Positions 17,185 through 27,400 of a stretch of DNA of 31,606 bases are shown here, piece by piece. This DNA comes from Micavibrio sp. UBA2638. GTDB lineage: Bacteria > Pseudomonadota > Alphaproteobacteria > Micavibrionales > Micavibrionaceae. Under the pieces are notes generated by a model. The model ran no database searches and was not told the origin of the DNA. It saw only the letters and a program-made list of their open reading frames with translations. The DNA lies in assembly GCA_002359735.1 (NCBI GenBank), contig DENS01000002.1, positions 110,569 through 142,174 on the forward strand, written 5' to 3'. The translations under genes and the position numbers were made by a program. Every line of letters starts with the position of its first letter. Position 1 is the stretch's first letter.

Positions 17185-17492
17185 GGATTTGCAAGATCCG
17201 CCCCGGTTTAAAATGTTCACGCCGCCGTATAAACCATGACTGCAGATACAGAAGGCCAGAGACACGTACGCAAGACTTTATCTGCCATTTTTTAACTGTA
17301 ATGAAAAGAAAAAAATGCACAGGCGCTAATTTTTTTATGTCCGCAAAGTCATAAAATATAATTCAATACAGTTTTTATAAAGCAATACAAGCAAATGCTA
17401 TAAAATATGCAATTCTAGAGCATTGTAATATAATGATAAGTACACATAATCATGTTTTCGTTGATGCCTAATTATTTTCAAAAAATACGATC
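17185..17492. other. AT-rich intergenic stretch
   Basis: No protein gene is supported here. On the minus strand it must hold the ornithine decarboxylase leader promoter, which I could not locate convincingly. A 23-codon minus-strand open frame (17217-17288, starting MADKVLRTCLW) also precedes the leader ORF but lacks a ribosome-binding site. The right part (17330-17490) is very AT-rich, with several TATAAA-like words. Confidence 0.3.
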
Positions 17493-17521
17493 TTGCATAT
17501 ATTATTCTAATGCTTTATAAA
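17493..17521 (+). promoter_or_regulatory. Promoter of the large-gene cluster
   Basis: TTGCAT (17493-17498) and TATAAA (17516-17521) are separated by exactly 17 bases, predicting a start near 17528 and a leader of about 167 bases to the first small gene. It is the best plus-strand promoter between the polyamine locus and the large genes. Confidence 0.5.
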
Positions 17522-17555
17522 CAAAAAATAATATACAAAAGACGTGTGTGGGGTC

Positions 17556-17601
17556 GTTGCAAGCATATTTAAGATGCTAGTGACGCCTCACTTTTTGCAA
17601 C
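17556..17601 (+). promoter_or_regulatory. Predicted three-way junction in the leader of the large-gene cluster
   Basis: GTTGCAA (17556-17562) pairs with TTGCAAC (17595-17601). Inside sit two hairpins, GCAT/ATGC (17563-17577) and GTGA/TCAC (17580-17591), making a compact closed three-way junction about 28 bases after the predicted start. The shape resembles a riboswitch or regulatory RNA but matches no class I know. A further TTGCAA occurs near 17611. Confidence 0.4.
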
Positions 17602-17694
17602 AAACTGCTTGCAATAAACCTATTAATGAAAACACAAAGCATATTGCTTTAACACGCTGATATAAAATAAAAAATCGGCACACATAGGTACAAA

Positions 17695-17967
17695 ATGAAA
17701 AAAATAAAACATAATATCCATGCCGGAATCACATGGAAAGACTACAAAATCATAGCAACAGAATTAGAACGTCTATACAGCAACGAAGACGTAATGATGC
17801 TACACCGTGACAAGCTAATTGCACTGATTCAGGCTATACCCAATTTCAAAGACGTTAATATAAAGCCCGCCCCATATATGTTAGATGATATACGTTTTGA
17901 ATGGTTTTTTCAAAAGAAAGGCACCGGTGAAAGGGTTTGTCACAGGCGCTTAAAATCCAGTTTCTAG
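17695..17967 (+). CDS. IscX-like small protein (diverged iron-sulfur assembly family)
   Basis: A 90-residue protein. Residues 11-73 align without gaps to E. coli IscX (recalled sequence): G-x-x-W-x-D at the start, I and L of helix 1, then Y, later an F-x-D, a P, and a final L-x-x-I-x-x-x-W. IscX binds IscS and iron and tunes Fe-S cluster assembly. Here the acidic runs of IscX (DLDP and FDDDP regions) are mostly replaced by neutral or basic residues, so the usual iron site is probably absent. The ribosome-binding site is weak (AGG seven bases upstream). The frame stays open for 72 codons beyond its TAG. It is the first gene of the large-gene run. Confidence 0.5.
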   Translation: MKKIKHNIHAGITWKDYKIIATELERLYSNEDVMMLHRDKLIALIQAIPNFKDVNIKPAPYMLDDIRFEWFFQKKGTGERVCHRRLKSSF

Positions 17968-18186
17968 GTATTTGTCGTAAAAACCACTTTACATTTTTTC
18001 TTATACTTCGTAAGGTCTCGTCAATTAATAAAATTAAAAGATAGTAAATATCCGCTCAAAAAGAATGTGGATCATACAGCAAAAGTTGCTGTTACGACTA
18101 TTAGAGAACATGGGAATATGCTTTACTCCGTTAACGCATATTATATGACACGTTTAGATACTGGGGAGACAATGTATTATGCTTAA
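17968..18186 (+). other. In-frame open extension after the IscX-like stop; possible broken or read-through gene
   Basis: After TAG 17965-17967 the same frame runs 72 sense codons to TAA 18184-18186, overlapping the next gene start by 8 bases. The only in-frame starts are GTG 18067 and ATG 18118 or later. The end (VDHTAKVAVTTIREH then MLYSVNAYYMTRLDTG) has the look of real protein, but I recognise no family. It could be a separate small gene from GTG 18067 (39 codons), the remains of a longer gene cut by a nonsense change, or chance. Confidence 0.3.
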
Positions 18187-20866
18187 AGACTGGGAAGTCA
18201 TTACAAATGGCTACTTTAACCGCGAACATCCATTTACATTACCATGGGCGGATGACTTTGGGTTGGATGAGCAAGACAATTACTATTATGACACATCCCA
18301 GATATCAAAGGCCGAGAGAGAATCGCGCGAATCCAACCGACAACGCTTAACAATAGAAACAGTTGCCGACAACGTTAAATATGGCAACGCCAAAACAATG
18401 TATATGGCCTGTCCAATCACCAGCGGTTTATACGCTTCAGAATGGATTGCAGAGCGTAATAAGGCTGAAGGCTACGATCCTCTCAAAACCATCAAAACCA
18501 CACACAAACTTGGCCGTCATATGGGCGGCCCACTGATGAGCCAAAAAGTTACAGGACCAAATGTTCGCGATAACTTAATGCGCGGAGCCATAGCATGGGA
18601 TAATAACCCCGATCACCATCCCTTAATGCCTGTTGTGCGGGAAATGGTTGTTAAGCACATGACGGAAAACCCGGATTATTCTGGGGGACTCAGATATGAA
18701 GACGTCGATTTTATGGCCAAATGGTATATAAAAATTGATAGCTGCGATTCACTTGTATTTGACGGTCCACTCACCTTCTCCCGCTCCACTGACAAAGAAA
18801 TTATGCGCGCCCTTCTTATCCAGGCCGGATTACACCCTTCACGGCCGGATGCTGATATGGACATCACAGACATTAACGGACAAAACATAGATACCATAGA
18901 TGTCTACAAAAAAATGTATGAAACTTTACGTTATCAGGTTGGTAGCGGCATACACCCGAAGGAATCTTTGACAGTTCTTTTACGCTTAAACGATATGTTT
19001 GATCACCTTCAGGGCAAAGAAAACAAAATATCGGCTGCGCGCGAAGCTGCGGGAATGAGTAAATTCCCAGAAAATATTCATCCAACCATGAAAACATGGG
19101 TTGACCGGGATGCGGAAGAGTTCCAAAAACTGCGGACTCAGGTTGAAACATTCGCAAAAGAATACTGCGTCGCCATTTTAACGGACAAAGAACTGTCACA
19201 ATTAAACGACCAATACGCACAATGGAAAAAAGACGGCTATGGCCAAATGCCGAGTTATGCCGATGGCATGTCTGCAGGGCTTCGCAAAAAACTGGAAATT
19301 TGCACACATAACGCGTCAGAAATTGAGAACTTTTTTGATCACGTTCTTCCGCATAAGGACGAACGTGATGGGGCCGAATTATCATTACGCAAAGACGAGC
19401 TTGTGGAATTAACACAGGAGAGCGTTCATGATTTCAATCGTATCAACGGACGCAACAACGGGCATTGGAACCCGCGGCTGGAGGAAATTCGTGCGCGTGT
19501 ACAAGAAAACCATCGCTTAAGTGAAAAGCTGGCGGGTGCATCACCGTCTAATTTTGAACGCCTGGTTAAAATTTCTCTTGAGATCAAAGAAAACACCCAT
19601 AGCATAAAAAATCAAATTAATGACATGCTGGATGATCAGACGATTTCTAAACTTCGTGCGGAAGCACGCGAAATTGCCAAGGCGAATTTGAACCTAACAG
19701 ATGCCATCAAAAGTGCTCCCATCAGCGATGCCGCTCAGGCAGCAATGCGCCGTTACAATGAAAACTTTGATCCTTTTGCTTCTGAACATGAAACGATCAG
19801 TTTTAATGACCATATCTTTAAACAGCTCAGTGACCGGGAAAGAGCGGGACTTGTGCCGGCCTTAATGGCAACAGAAACGGTATACCCTTCCAAAAACTTC
19901 CCATACACAGCCCGTGTAAGTGTTGACCCAAAAGCAATGGGAAGCATTGGTGATGCCGCATCGGAACAAAATGTAAACGGTGTGAAAAACATTTTTGGCG
20001 CCGCCGGTAAAGATTCGGAGAGTTTGTCACAAAAAGCGCTAGAATACGCCAACGCAGCTATACAATACGTTGAAAACCTGCACCCCGGTAAAATCGTGCA
20101 CGGCACACCGGGGGATGCGCAATTATACACAACAATGAACCATAACCCCAAAGCGGTCGCTAAAAAAGGTGGGGCAAGAGGCCTTACATCCGGCGGGAAA
20201 TTGCTGAATGAAACGAAATTCACACAAATGCGCGATGACCAAATCTTCTTTGGCCCTGGCTGGGAACGCTCCGAACATCAGGTACAAGAACGCGTTAATG
20301 CCGTAAAAATACAGCTTGGTATGCTAAAGCGTGATCATGGCACCAATTTAAAAATATACACTTTGCCAGAAGATTTAACCAAAGCTCCCGCAAATCCTGA
20401 GCCGGAATCATTGTTTGAATCCATTGTGCCTATCGCACGATTTGTACAAAAAGAATATGAAGCCAATCGCATGGTCCCCCCGAAAATAACATTGGGCCTG
20501 ATAAGGCTTTGCGAAATTCACGCCATGATTGAAGATCCGGCTTTGGTCGATCGTTTGCCAGAACGCGAACGCTTTAACGCTCATCAAATTGATCCAAGCC
20601 TTGTTGCGTATATGCGCGACGATCGCAAAAACCTGATGGGTAACAATAATAATGACGGCCTTTATAATTACCTATGTGACCGCCACAACGGCCTTCTGGG
20701 AGAACCTGAAATTATTCGTCATGTTGTTGCGGAGGCGCTTGAAGACCCGGCCCTTGGCAAAAATTATATCGAGATGCAAAAAGAAGCGAAGGGTGAAAGA
20801 AGCGAACGCGTGACACAACGTCCATCTAACGATCTGCTACATGTCGACACCGCCTTACACATTTAA
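18179..20866 (+). CDS. Large protein with nucleoside-2-deoxyribosyltransferase-like N-terminal domain
   Basis: 895 residues, not an established family that I can name. No signal peptide or membrane segment is seen. Residues 73-218 read like the nucleoside 2-deoxyribosyltransferase/DUF4406 fold: TMYMACPITSG (73-83) in place of the YLAGP loop, then DSCDSLVFDGPLTFSRSTDKEIMRAL (written in parts around 187-211), where D190 and E207 sit where the D...E pair of the family occurs. A second similar element, FFGPGWERSEHQVQERV (690-706, W695/E696), suggests a duplicated or split Rossmann-like unit near the C terminus. Between them are long charged helices (about 280-530). GGGGAG ten bases upstream supports the ATG. 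First of three large genes in tandem. If active it would act on nucleosides, nucleotides or NAD-like substrates (inference). Confidence 0.5.
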   Translation: MLKDWEVITNGYFNREHPFTLPWADDFGLDEQDNYYYDTSQISKAERESRESNRQRLTIETVADNVKYGNAKTMYMACPITSGLYASEWIAERNKAEGYDPLKTIKTTHKLGRHMGGPLMSQKVTGPNVRDNLMRGAIAWDNNPDHHPLMPVVREMVVKHMTENPDYSGGLRYEDVDFMAKWYIKIDSCDSLVFDGPLTFSRSTDKEIMRALLIQAGLHPSRPDADMDITDINGQNIDTIDVYKKMYETLRYQVGSGIHPKESLTVLLRLNDMFDHLQGKENKISAAREAAGMSKFPENIHPTMKTWVDRDAEEFQKLRTQVETFAKEYCVAILTDKELSQLNDQYAQWKKDGYGQMPSYADGMSAGLRKKLEICTHNASEIENFFDHVLPHKDERDGAELSLRKDELVELTQESVHDFNRINGRNNGHWNPRLEEIRARVQENHRLSEKLAGASPSNFERLVKISLEIKENTHSIKNQINDMLDDQTISKLRAEAREIAKANLNLTDAIKSAPISDAAQAAMRRYNENFDPFASEHETISFNDHIFKQLSDRERAGLVPALMATETVYPSKNFPYTARVSVDPKAMGSIGDAASEQNVNGVKNIFGAAGKDSESLSQKALEYANAAIQYVENLHPGKIVHGTPGDAQLYTTMNHNPKAVAKKGGARGLTSGGKLLNETKFTQMRDDQIFFGPGWERSEHQVQERVNAVKIQLGMLKRDHGTNLKIYTLPEDLTKAPANPEPESLFESIVPIARFVQKEYEANRMVPPKITLGLIRLCEIHAMIEDPALVDRLPERERFNAHQIDPSLVAYMRDDRKNLMGNNNNDGLYNYLCDRHNGLLGEPEIIRHVVAEALEDPALGKNYIEMQKEAKGERSERVTQRPSNDLLHVDTALHI

Positions 20867-20911
20867 GAGCATATAAAATAACGAAGCGATACCGCTTTGA
20901 AAGAACAGAGA

Positions 20912-23900
20912 ATGAGTAAAACTGAAACGCAAAATGGCACCGAAATAGATGCAGTTCAAGGCTGGAAAGCCACTGAACACGCTGCTATGCTGGGCCTGGA
21001 TAGACGTCTTCAGGCTGATAAAAGCTCAGGAACCGACAAGAACACCAACATCCACCTGGCAAAAGTTGATATTGATTATGCCACAGGCGGCTTGGTGCAT
21101 TTGGCAACCACCGCGAAAACAGACAAAAAAACAGGGGCAATTCTGTCGCTGGATATGCAATTCACCAACCAGCAATTAACCGGCAACCGCACAACCCAGC
21201 ATGTTTTTGAAATTGAAAACCGCATTAACAAAAACGGCGATGTCGTTCCGGACAAAATCTATTGCCTTGGTCTCCGTGTTTATAATGCTGAGAACGATGG
21301 CCCTGACTTTAATGTCCAACATCTCAATAACATTCATCAAGCCATCCAAGACCTGAACAATTCGATGCGCCCCCCTTTTATAGGAAATCAAGACGAATAC
21401 TCGCCAAAGAATATCCTGCGCATACTGTTAAAGAACCATATAGATGATATTATAGGCGAGGACCTGGCCATAAAATTTGAGGGCATTGACGAAAAAGGTA
21501 ATTTCGATTTTGAATACCGGGATGTTTTCAATAAAAAAGCCGCGAATGACAACAAAAAGATTACGCTTCCAAGTCGCGATTTTGCGCTGGCCGCGGCTGG
21601 TGACCCTAGTGTTAACACACTCGATTTTACAGCCGCAGATGAAAAAAGTCTTGGTAAGCCCCGATATGCAACGCACACACCTTCAGGCGTTTTGTATAAA
21701 GCCGAACAAATTCGTAAAAAGCTAAAGACTAAGCTACTTTTTCACAGTTCACTCAGCCCAGTTGGGCCGAGCATTCCGGGCATTGATGCGCAGGGCGTAC
21801 CAAGTGTCGTCAGCGTTGAATTCCGAAGCGCCCATAATGGAGAGCAAGCAGGCAAAGACCAGCATTTAAAAGCGGCCAACCTGTTTGGAAAAAATGTGCA
21901 GAACCCTCTTGAGCAGATGCGAGCCCTAAGACTACAAAACCGCATCAATCACGATCATACCAATGGACATTATCCGCATTATATGACCCATAGCATTGAA
22001 GCCGATGTTCATGATTATGCCTATGATATAGCCCCGCCGGCAAAAGGCGAAACCCGCATTGATATTATTCGAAAACTTGGGAATGACAGCGTCAAACGCA
22101 TTGCAGGTTTTGGTGATATGCTTGGGGATAACACAACCTATATGCACACAAAAACCGACAAGGACGGAACGGTACACAAACAGGGGCTTATGATTGATCT
22201 GGGCCTCAGTTTTGCGCCAAAAAATTCTGAATATTCCGCGGGTATTCCAGACATCACAAAAGACATCGGACATTTTGATGATCTGTTTTTGACGCACCAT
22301 CACGCCGACCACGTCGGGGGCTTGCTGGTTTATGTTGACGCCGGATTATTTGGCAGCCCAGAGTATTACGAACGCGCAGATAAAGGGGAATATCGCGGAA
22401 AAACGTTCCACGGTACGAATAAACAGATCTTCCGCGCGCAATATGATCTCCAGCGTAATAATATCGCCAAAGAGAAATGGCCAAAATTCAACGAATTAAA
22501 AGGCAATGGATGGGTACATATTCGCAACAAACACACGAATGAGCTTTGTTTTAGTGTATCCTACTCTGCCGGAACAGTTCCGCATACAGCGCGCACAAAT
22601 GGCTTTGGCGTTATTGCTTATAATGGGAATAAAATGGCTTTTGCCACAATGAAACTGGGCGACAACCGTTATGGCCGCCACATTCTCGAAGGTCATAAAA
22701 GCCCGATTCCCGCCGCAGACGTCGTTGATAATGAATGGTTATCACAAAAACCTGAAGCAATTCTTGAAGAACAACAGCGCATGTTAGAAGCTGGTGAGAT
22801 TACTCAGGAAGAAATGCTGGACCCGGAAAGCGTAATCGGGCGTAGCTGGATATTGGAAATTGACGGCACAAATTACAGAAAGCCAGGCTTTGCCCGTACC
22901 GAATTAGATGCGGAAGAAAATGAAGTACTTATAAAGAACACATTACACCCCGACAAAGCGGCCATGGTTTCAATGATGAGTACAACCGATGCTGGTTTCG
23001 AACGCGAATTGCGCGTTGCCGTGCGGACCAATTCACACTTTTCGTTGGCTGGTGCAAATCTGGAATATGCCGGCACCATAATGAACAAAACCGGAGTAAA
23101 TGCCGAGCTGGTTGATATCAGCGAAACAAAAGAAGTTCAGGCTTATATGGACTGGGCCTATAGAGAATTGCATAACATAGATTACGATAACAGCCATTGT
23201 AACTTCGAAGATATTTACGATGGGTACAAGAATTGTAAAAAGCGAGAAAGCCGCGAAGATTATATCAAGAGCCTTATAGACAAACATAGCGACGAAAATG
23301 AACTTCGCAGCGTGCTTTTCTACATACTTGAACAGAACAAGGCATCTAACCACCGCTATACCACACAATTAATGTTTGAGGACATAACCGAACAAAAACT
23401 TGGCAAGAAAATGTTGTTAGGCTCGATTTATGTTGGCCGTGATGCGCAAACCTATAAGGATATGTTCAAGCACGATAAAGGCCGTGTACGTACAGGCCTG
23501 ACAGGTACGCAAGGTACTGAAACGGAAAAAGAAGCCGCAACGCCTAAACATTTTACCGGCCGCGGAATATATAACGCCAATCAGAAAAACCGTAAAGCCG
23601 CCGTCCCCCTTAAGGCTGGAGACTATTTCTGGACTTTTGCCCAAGGCGCCATTCCAGGTAACGAAAATGAACGTTATGAGCTGGAAAAGAAAGGTTCTGA
23701 GTTGGGTTTCCCAATTTACTCTGCTTATGGTGAAGGGTTCAAAGTATATAACGCCGTTGATGTCGATAAGCTATATACGATTATTGAACAACAAAACGGA
23801 TACTCAGAATATGATATGGAAGGCAATTTAATTGTTTCGAATATGCCCATATATCCATCTGGCCATGGCCATAAATTGGACACCCAGACCTTCATAAAAA

Positions 23901-24442
23901 TCGTACAGCCGGAAATGGTCACCATCAACCACAATGCAGATCTTGAAACAATTAATGATTTTGTTAGTGATTTGCGGGATATGGGGATAAAAACCCCCGG
24001 TGAACAGATTAAAAACTCTCACTATTTCACGTTTGACATGGGCGATAATCACGGGGATGTTTCATGCATTAGAATGGGACGCGCTCTGACATCAATCATT
24101 CTGGCAACTGAAGTGCGCCCTTGGAACATTCAATATGGCGGATATACCTTAGCAAAACGCGCAGTAGCCCTTGATGGAGAAGGCGGCGTGGTTAGTGACG
24201 GGCTTATGGCCGGGGAAGATATCGATCCTGATAATGGCAAAACTATATTCTCCCATTTTGGATCGTTGGACCGTGAGCGCGAGGAACATGATAGCGAGAA
24301 ACGCGAGCCAGCGCAGCGCAGAAGCGACGCTGATATTGAGGAGCCACAAGAGGACAAGCGGTATAAAGGCCCGAACATGCCCAAACGAGACATACAAGAT
24401 AATGAAGGATTTAATAATTTCCTGGAAGGGCTTGGGTTGTAA
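20912..24442 (+). CDS. Giant RNase J-like beta-CASP metallo-beta-lactamase nuclease
   Basis: 1176 residues, about twice RNase J. Residues 1-350 are a unique N-terminal region. The metallo-beta-lactamase core follows: MIDLGLSFAP, then LTHHHADHVGG with H462, H464, D466 and H467; a motif III-like H558 (GTVPHTA); and D584 in MKLGDNR. A beta-CASP insert starts KPGFARTE (about 658) and follows the RNase J order (Gly/Phe, SE-like, STTDAGFERE, LAGANLEYAG). The C-terminal half has AQGAIPGNENE (compare the IPGNE of RNase J), PSGHGH (H985, H987) and ITINHNAD-like H1007 where RNase J has PVHGE. RNase J is an exo/endoribonuclease; substrate here is unknown. ATG 20912 is preferred to TTG 20897. Its stop directly abuts the next ATG. 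Confidence 0.75.
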   Translation: MSKTETQNGTEIDAVQGWKATEHAAMLGLDRRLQADKSSGTDKNTNIHLAKVDIDYATGGLVHLATTAKTDKKTGAILSLDMQFTNQQLTGNRTTQHVFEIENRINKNGDVVPDKIYCLGLRVYNAENDGPDFNVQHLNNIHQAIQDLNNSMRPPFIGNQDEYSPKNILRILLKNHIDDIIGEDLAIKFEGIDEKGNFDFEYRDVFNKKAANDNKKITLPSRDFALAAAGDPSVNTLDFTAADEKSLGKPRYATHTPSGVLYKAEQIRKKLKTKLLFHSSLSPVGPSIPGIDAQGVPSVVSVEFRSAHNGEQAGKDQHLKAANLFGKNVQNPLEQMRALRLQNRINHDHTNGHYPHYMTHSIEADVHDYAYDIAPPAKGETRIDIIRKLGNDSVKRIAGFGDMLGDNTTYMHTKTDKDGTVHKQGLMIDLGLSFAPKNSEYSAGIPDITKDIGHFDDLFLTHHHADHVGGLLVYVDAGLFGSPEYYERADKGEYRGKTFHGTNKQIFRAQYDLQRNNIAKEKWPKFNELKGNGWVHIRNKHTNELCFSVSYSAGTVPHTARTNGFGVIAYNGNKMAFATMKLGDNRYGRHILEGHKSPIPAADVVDNEWLSQKPEAILEEQQRMLEAGEITQEEMLDPESVIGRSWILEIDGTNYRKPGFARTELDAEENEVLIKNTLHPDKAAMVSMMSTTDAGFERELRVAVRTNSHFSLAGANLEYAGTIMNKTGVNAELVDISETKEVQAYMDWAYRELHNIDYDNSHCNFEDIYDGYKNCKKRESREDYIKSLIDKHSDENELRSVLFYILEQNKASNHRYTTQLMFEDITEQKLGKKMLLGSIYVGRDAQTYKDMFKHDKGRVRTGLTGTQGTETEKEAATPKHFTGRGIYNANQKNRKAAVPLKAGDYFWTFAQGAIPGNENERYELEKKGSELGFPIYSAYGEGFKVYNAVDVDKLYTIIEQQNGYSEYDMEGNLIVSNMPIYPSGHGHKLDTQTFIKIVQPEMVTINHNADLETINDFVSDLRDMGIKTPGEQIKNSHYFTFDMGDNHGDVSCIRMGRALTSIILATEVRPWNIQYGGYTLAKRAVALDGEGGVVSDGLMAGEDIDPDNGKTIFSHFGSLDREREEHDSEKREPAQRRSDADIEEPQEDKRYKGPNMPKRDIQDNEGFNNFLEGLGL

Positions 24443-27400
24443 ATGGCAAAACAAAAAATCGCAAAGCTGGCAGATATTAAACACTTACGTGATCGGGGAA
24501 GCCTGATAAAATTCACGTATGACACGGAAATATATAATCTGGACAAGACATTTCCAGGAATTTATGACTTCGGCGCTTTGATTGAAGACCTTGCTGGCAA
24601 TGAAATCGGTGCTCCCGTTCATTATTTAAAACAACCAAAGGACTCGTTACACTCAATTGTTTCGAATCTAATTACGCGCAGCTTCCCGGAAGACCATCCC
24701 GATGCAGTGGATTTTAAAACATTCACTGGTAAAATCGCACATACGCTTGACCGTTTCTATGAATACACATGGGAACGCTACCGTGATGAAGAAAAAATAA
24801 AATATGTCAATAAGGGGCATCAAAAAGTCAATGAAGAGACCGTACGTCTTTTCCCTGTAGAGGATGAAAACGGAAACATACAGCACATACGCCTTCACGA
24901 AGGCGGGCGCCGGATATCATACCAAGTACCAGATCACAGCGAAGACTGGAACTATATCCAGGAAGACGAAAATGGCAAAAAAACAAAGTGGCGTAAGCCC
25001 TATGCCAGCGCAGAAATGCGTGGCTATGCCAATACAACGGCGGATGATCCGTGGATTTGGTCTACATTATACATGGCCTGTTTCCCGGAAATTTATAAAA
25101 CACACACAAAGAATGAACACAAATTTAGGCAAGATCTATTCCCGGCCATGGTTGGTCATATTCTTTGGGGTGATAAAGGAGAAAATGGTTTAAAGCCCGG
25201 GTCGCGCTACCATCCGGTCAAGGGCAAAAACGTTATCTCACTTAAACAATCAGACTTTATACCTGCTAACGCACGCAATGAAGGCCCGTTTCATGAACGC
25301 GGCGTTCACCTTCGCGACGGGTCGGATTACGACCCGGATCAAGCACATGGGACCATTGCTGACGTTCGCGGTACCAGCGCATCTGAGAACCGCGCACGCG
25401 ATGTAAACCCGGAAATTGCCAAACATTTTGAACTTATGGCCGATCCGGCTTATGCCCGTCAATTCATAATGAAGGGTGCAGCCTCCGAACGGAATGGATT
25501 CCGTGACCGCCCTCTTCTGGCATTTGGACGTTACAATCTTGAAGATGGCTTAACATCCCATCTTGGTATCTGCATCGAAACCGACGAACGCTATGGCAAC
25601 AGAAGCAATGCCATCATGTTAAAGGTTGATGCCGACTGGAATAATGTTTGTGATGATAAAGGACGTTCAATCCTGGACATCAAGCACAAAGCAACACTTA
25701 AGAAACTTATAAAATCACACATTTTTAATAAATTTGGAAAATCCGATTCCTTGCTGGAAATCACACACACGAAAAAGACCCCCAAGGTCTATGACGGTGA
25801 AAAGGCTCTAAAATCAGGGGCGCACACACAAGAGCAATATAATCTGGCCTTACGAAATGCTGGGAAAATCCGTAAAAATGCGAATTTCCGCGAAGCGATA
25901 ATGGAGGTTTATCAAGAGGGGATCCCGCAGATGAAAGCGCTCATGGATCGCCCTAACCCACTGGATGATGAATTAAAAGACAACTTTACGGGTAAACCTA
26001 ACTATTTTGAAATTGCCGACCAAAATGGAAAAATACGCGTCATCGATGAGCGTAACGAAGTCTATGAACATGCGCTGAATGAATGGAACACTGCGCTCAA
26101 TAACGATCATTTGCTACATAATTTGATTCGCCCCCACGCAATTGAATGGTGCAGCGAAAGTGAAGCAGAGCAAGAGCTGGAGCGTTTTAACAAAGTACTG
26201 GCAAAAGTACGTAGTGAGTTCGAGGGCACCAAGGGCTATAACAACCGCGAAAACAGGGGCGCCAACGAACGCCCCCCCATTATCATTCCCCCCGTAAAAG
26301 TTACCGATCAAAATGATTCAGGCAATGACGATGGATCACTTTCACGCATCTTTGCGCAAGAAGCGCAAATGACAGAGCTTAAAAAACCGATGACCCAGGC
26401 TCAGGCTCAGGCTTATATTACACAATTAAGATTTCAAGCCCTATGGGCCGACTACAACGATGACCCAAGTTTTCGCTTTAATGATAATAGTTGGCGCGTG
26501 GAAATAATTGACCGCGACGGCCAGGTAATGAACTGGCACGCCTATCACGCCCTAACTGGTAAAGACCGAAGTGACAAATGGAAAAACGGCGATATTGACA
26601 TCCGCCTGCAACCCATTGACGGACTAAGCGTCCGCCGCATTGCGCGGATGATGTATGAGTCAGGGGAGTTAGAGCAGCTTATTAATAATTTCGCCGACTT
26701 GGCTAAAAACTGCGATCTGGAGACAGAAGAAGGTTTGGCGACTAAGGACGATTACATTGAAAAAATTAAATGCCTGTATCAGCACAAAGAACTTTATGAA
26801 GCCCGCTGCGCGTTTATGTTGCACGGCTACCCGAATATAAACCCCGAAAAACAGCCATTTTTAACGATAGACAAAGCCAAAATACAAGCGCATGAGATAT
26901 TACAAAACTTAAAAATTGGAAAGCTGCATCAATGTGGCATTGACGATATCGGCGCCTTGGAATTTATGGCAGATCATAAAGACGAAGCGGAGAAAGTGCT
27001 TACCCGCTACCTGGCTTATCTAGACCAAAAAGCCAAAGACGTACCTCCACCGACGCCCGAGCAATATCGCATGTTGGGTATTGACCCGGTCAGCGGCGAT
27101 GCCATGCCATTTATTAAATATAATGTAGACCCGCAGAAGATTGTCGAGATTACCTGCCCCGACGGACATGCACAAACACCACTATCGCACGATGATATTG
27201 GCTCTATGTTCACAATAATTGAACTTCCGAAAGGCATGAATGCTGCAAAATTATCTAAAGCGCTAGAAAAATCAGACAACGATTTGGTCATGGTTGGCGA
27301 AACAACCGGAGAAAGACGATTGGCAGCAAAAGCAAAGATACTTGCACTTTGGCCGGAAGAAGAAGATCAATATTTCCAAAACGAACTCGATTACTTTAAT

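Noticed and set aside
16926..17250. Firm assignment of the ODC leader to the Rfam speF RNA family
   Set aside because: Position and structure fit, but I cannot score the covariance model by eye, so it is reported only as a candidate.
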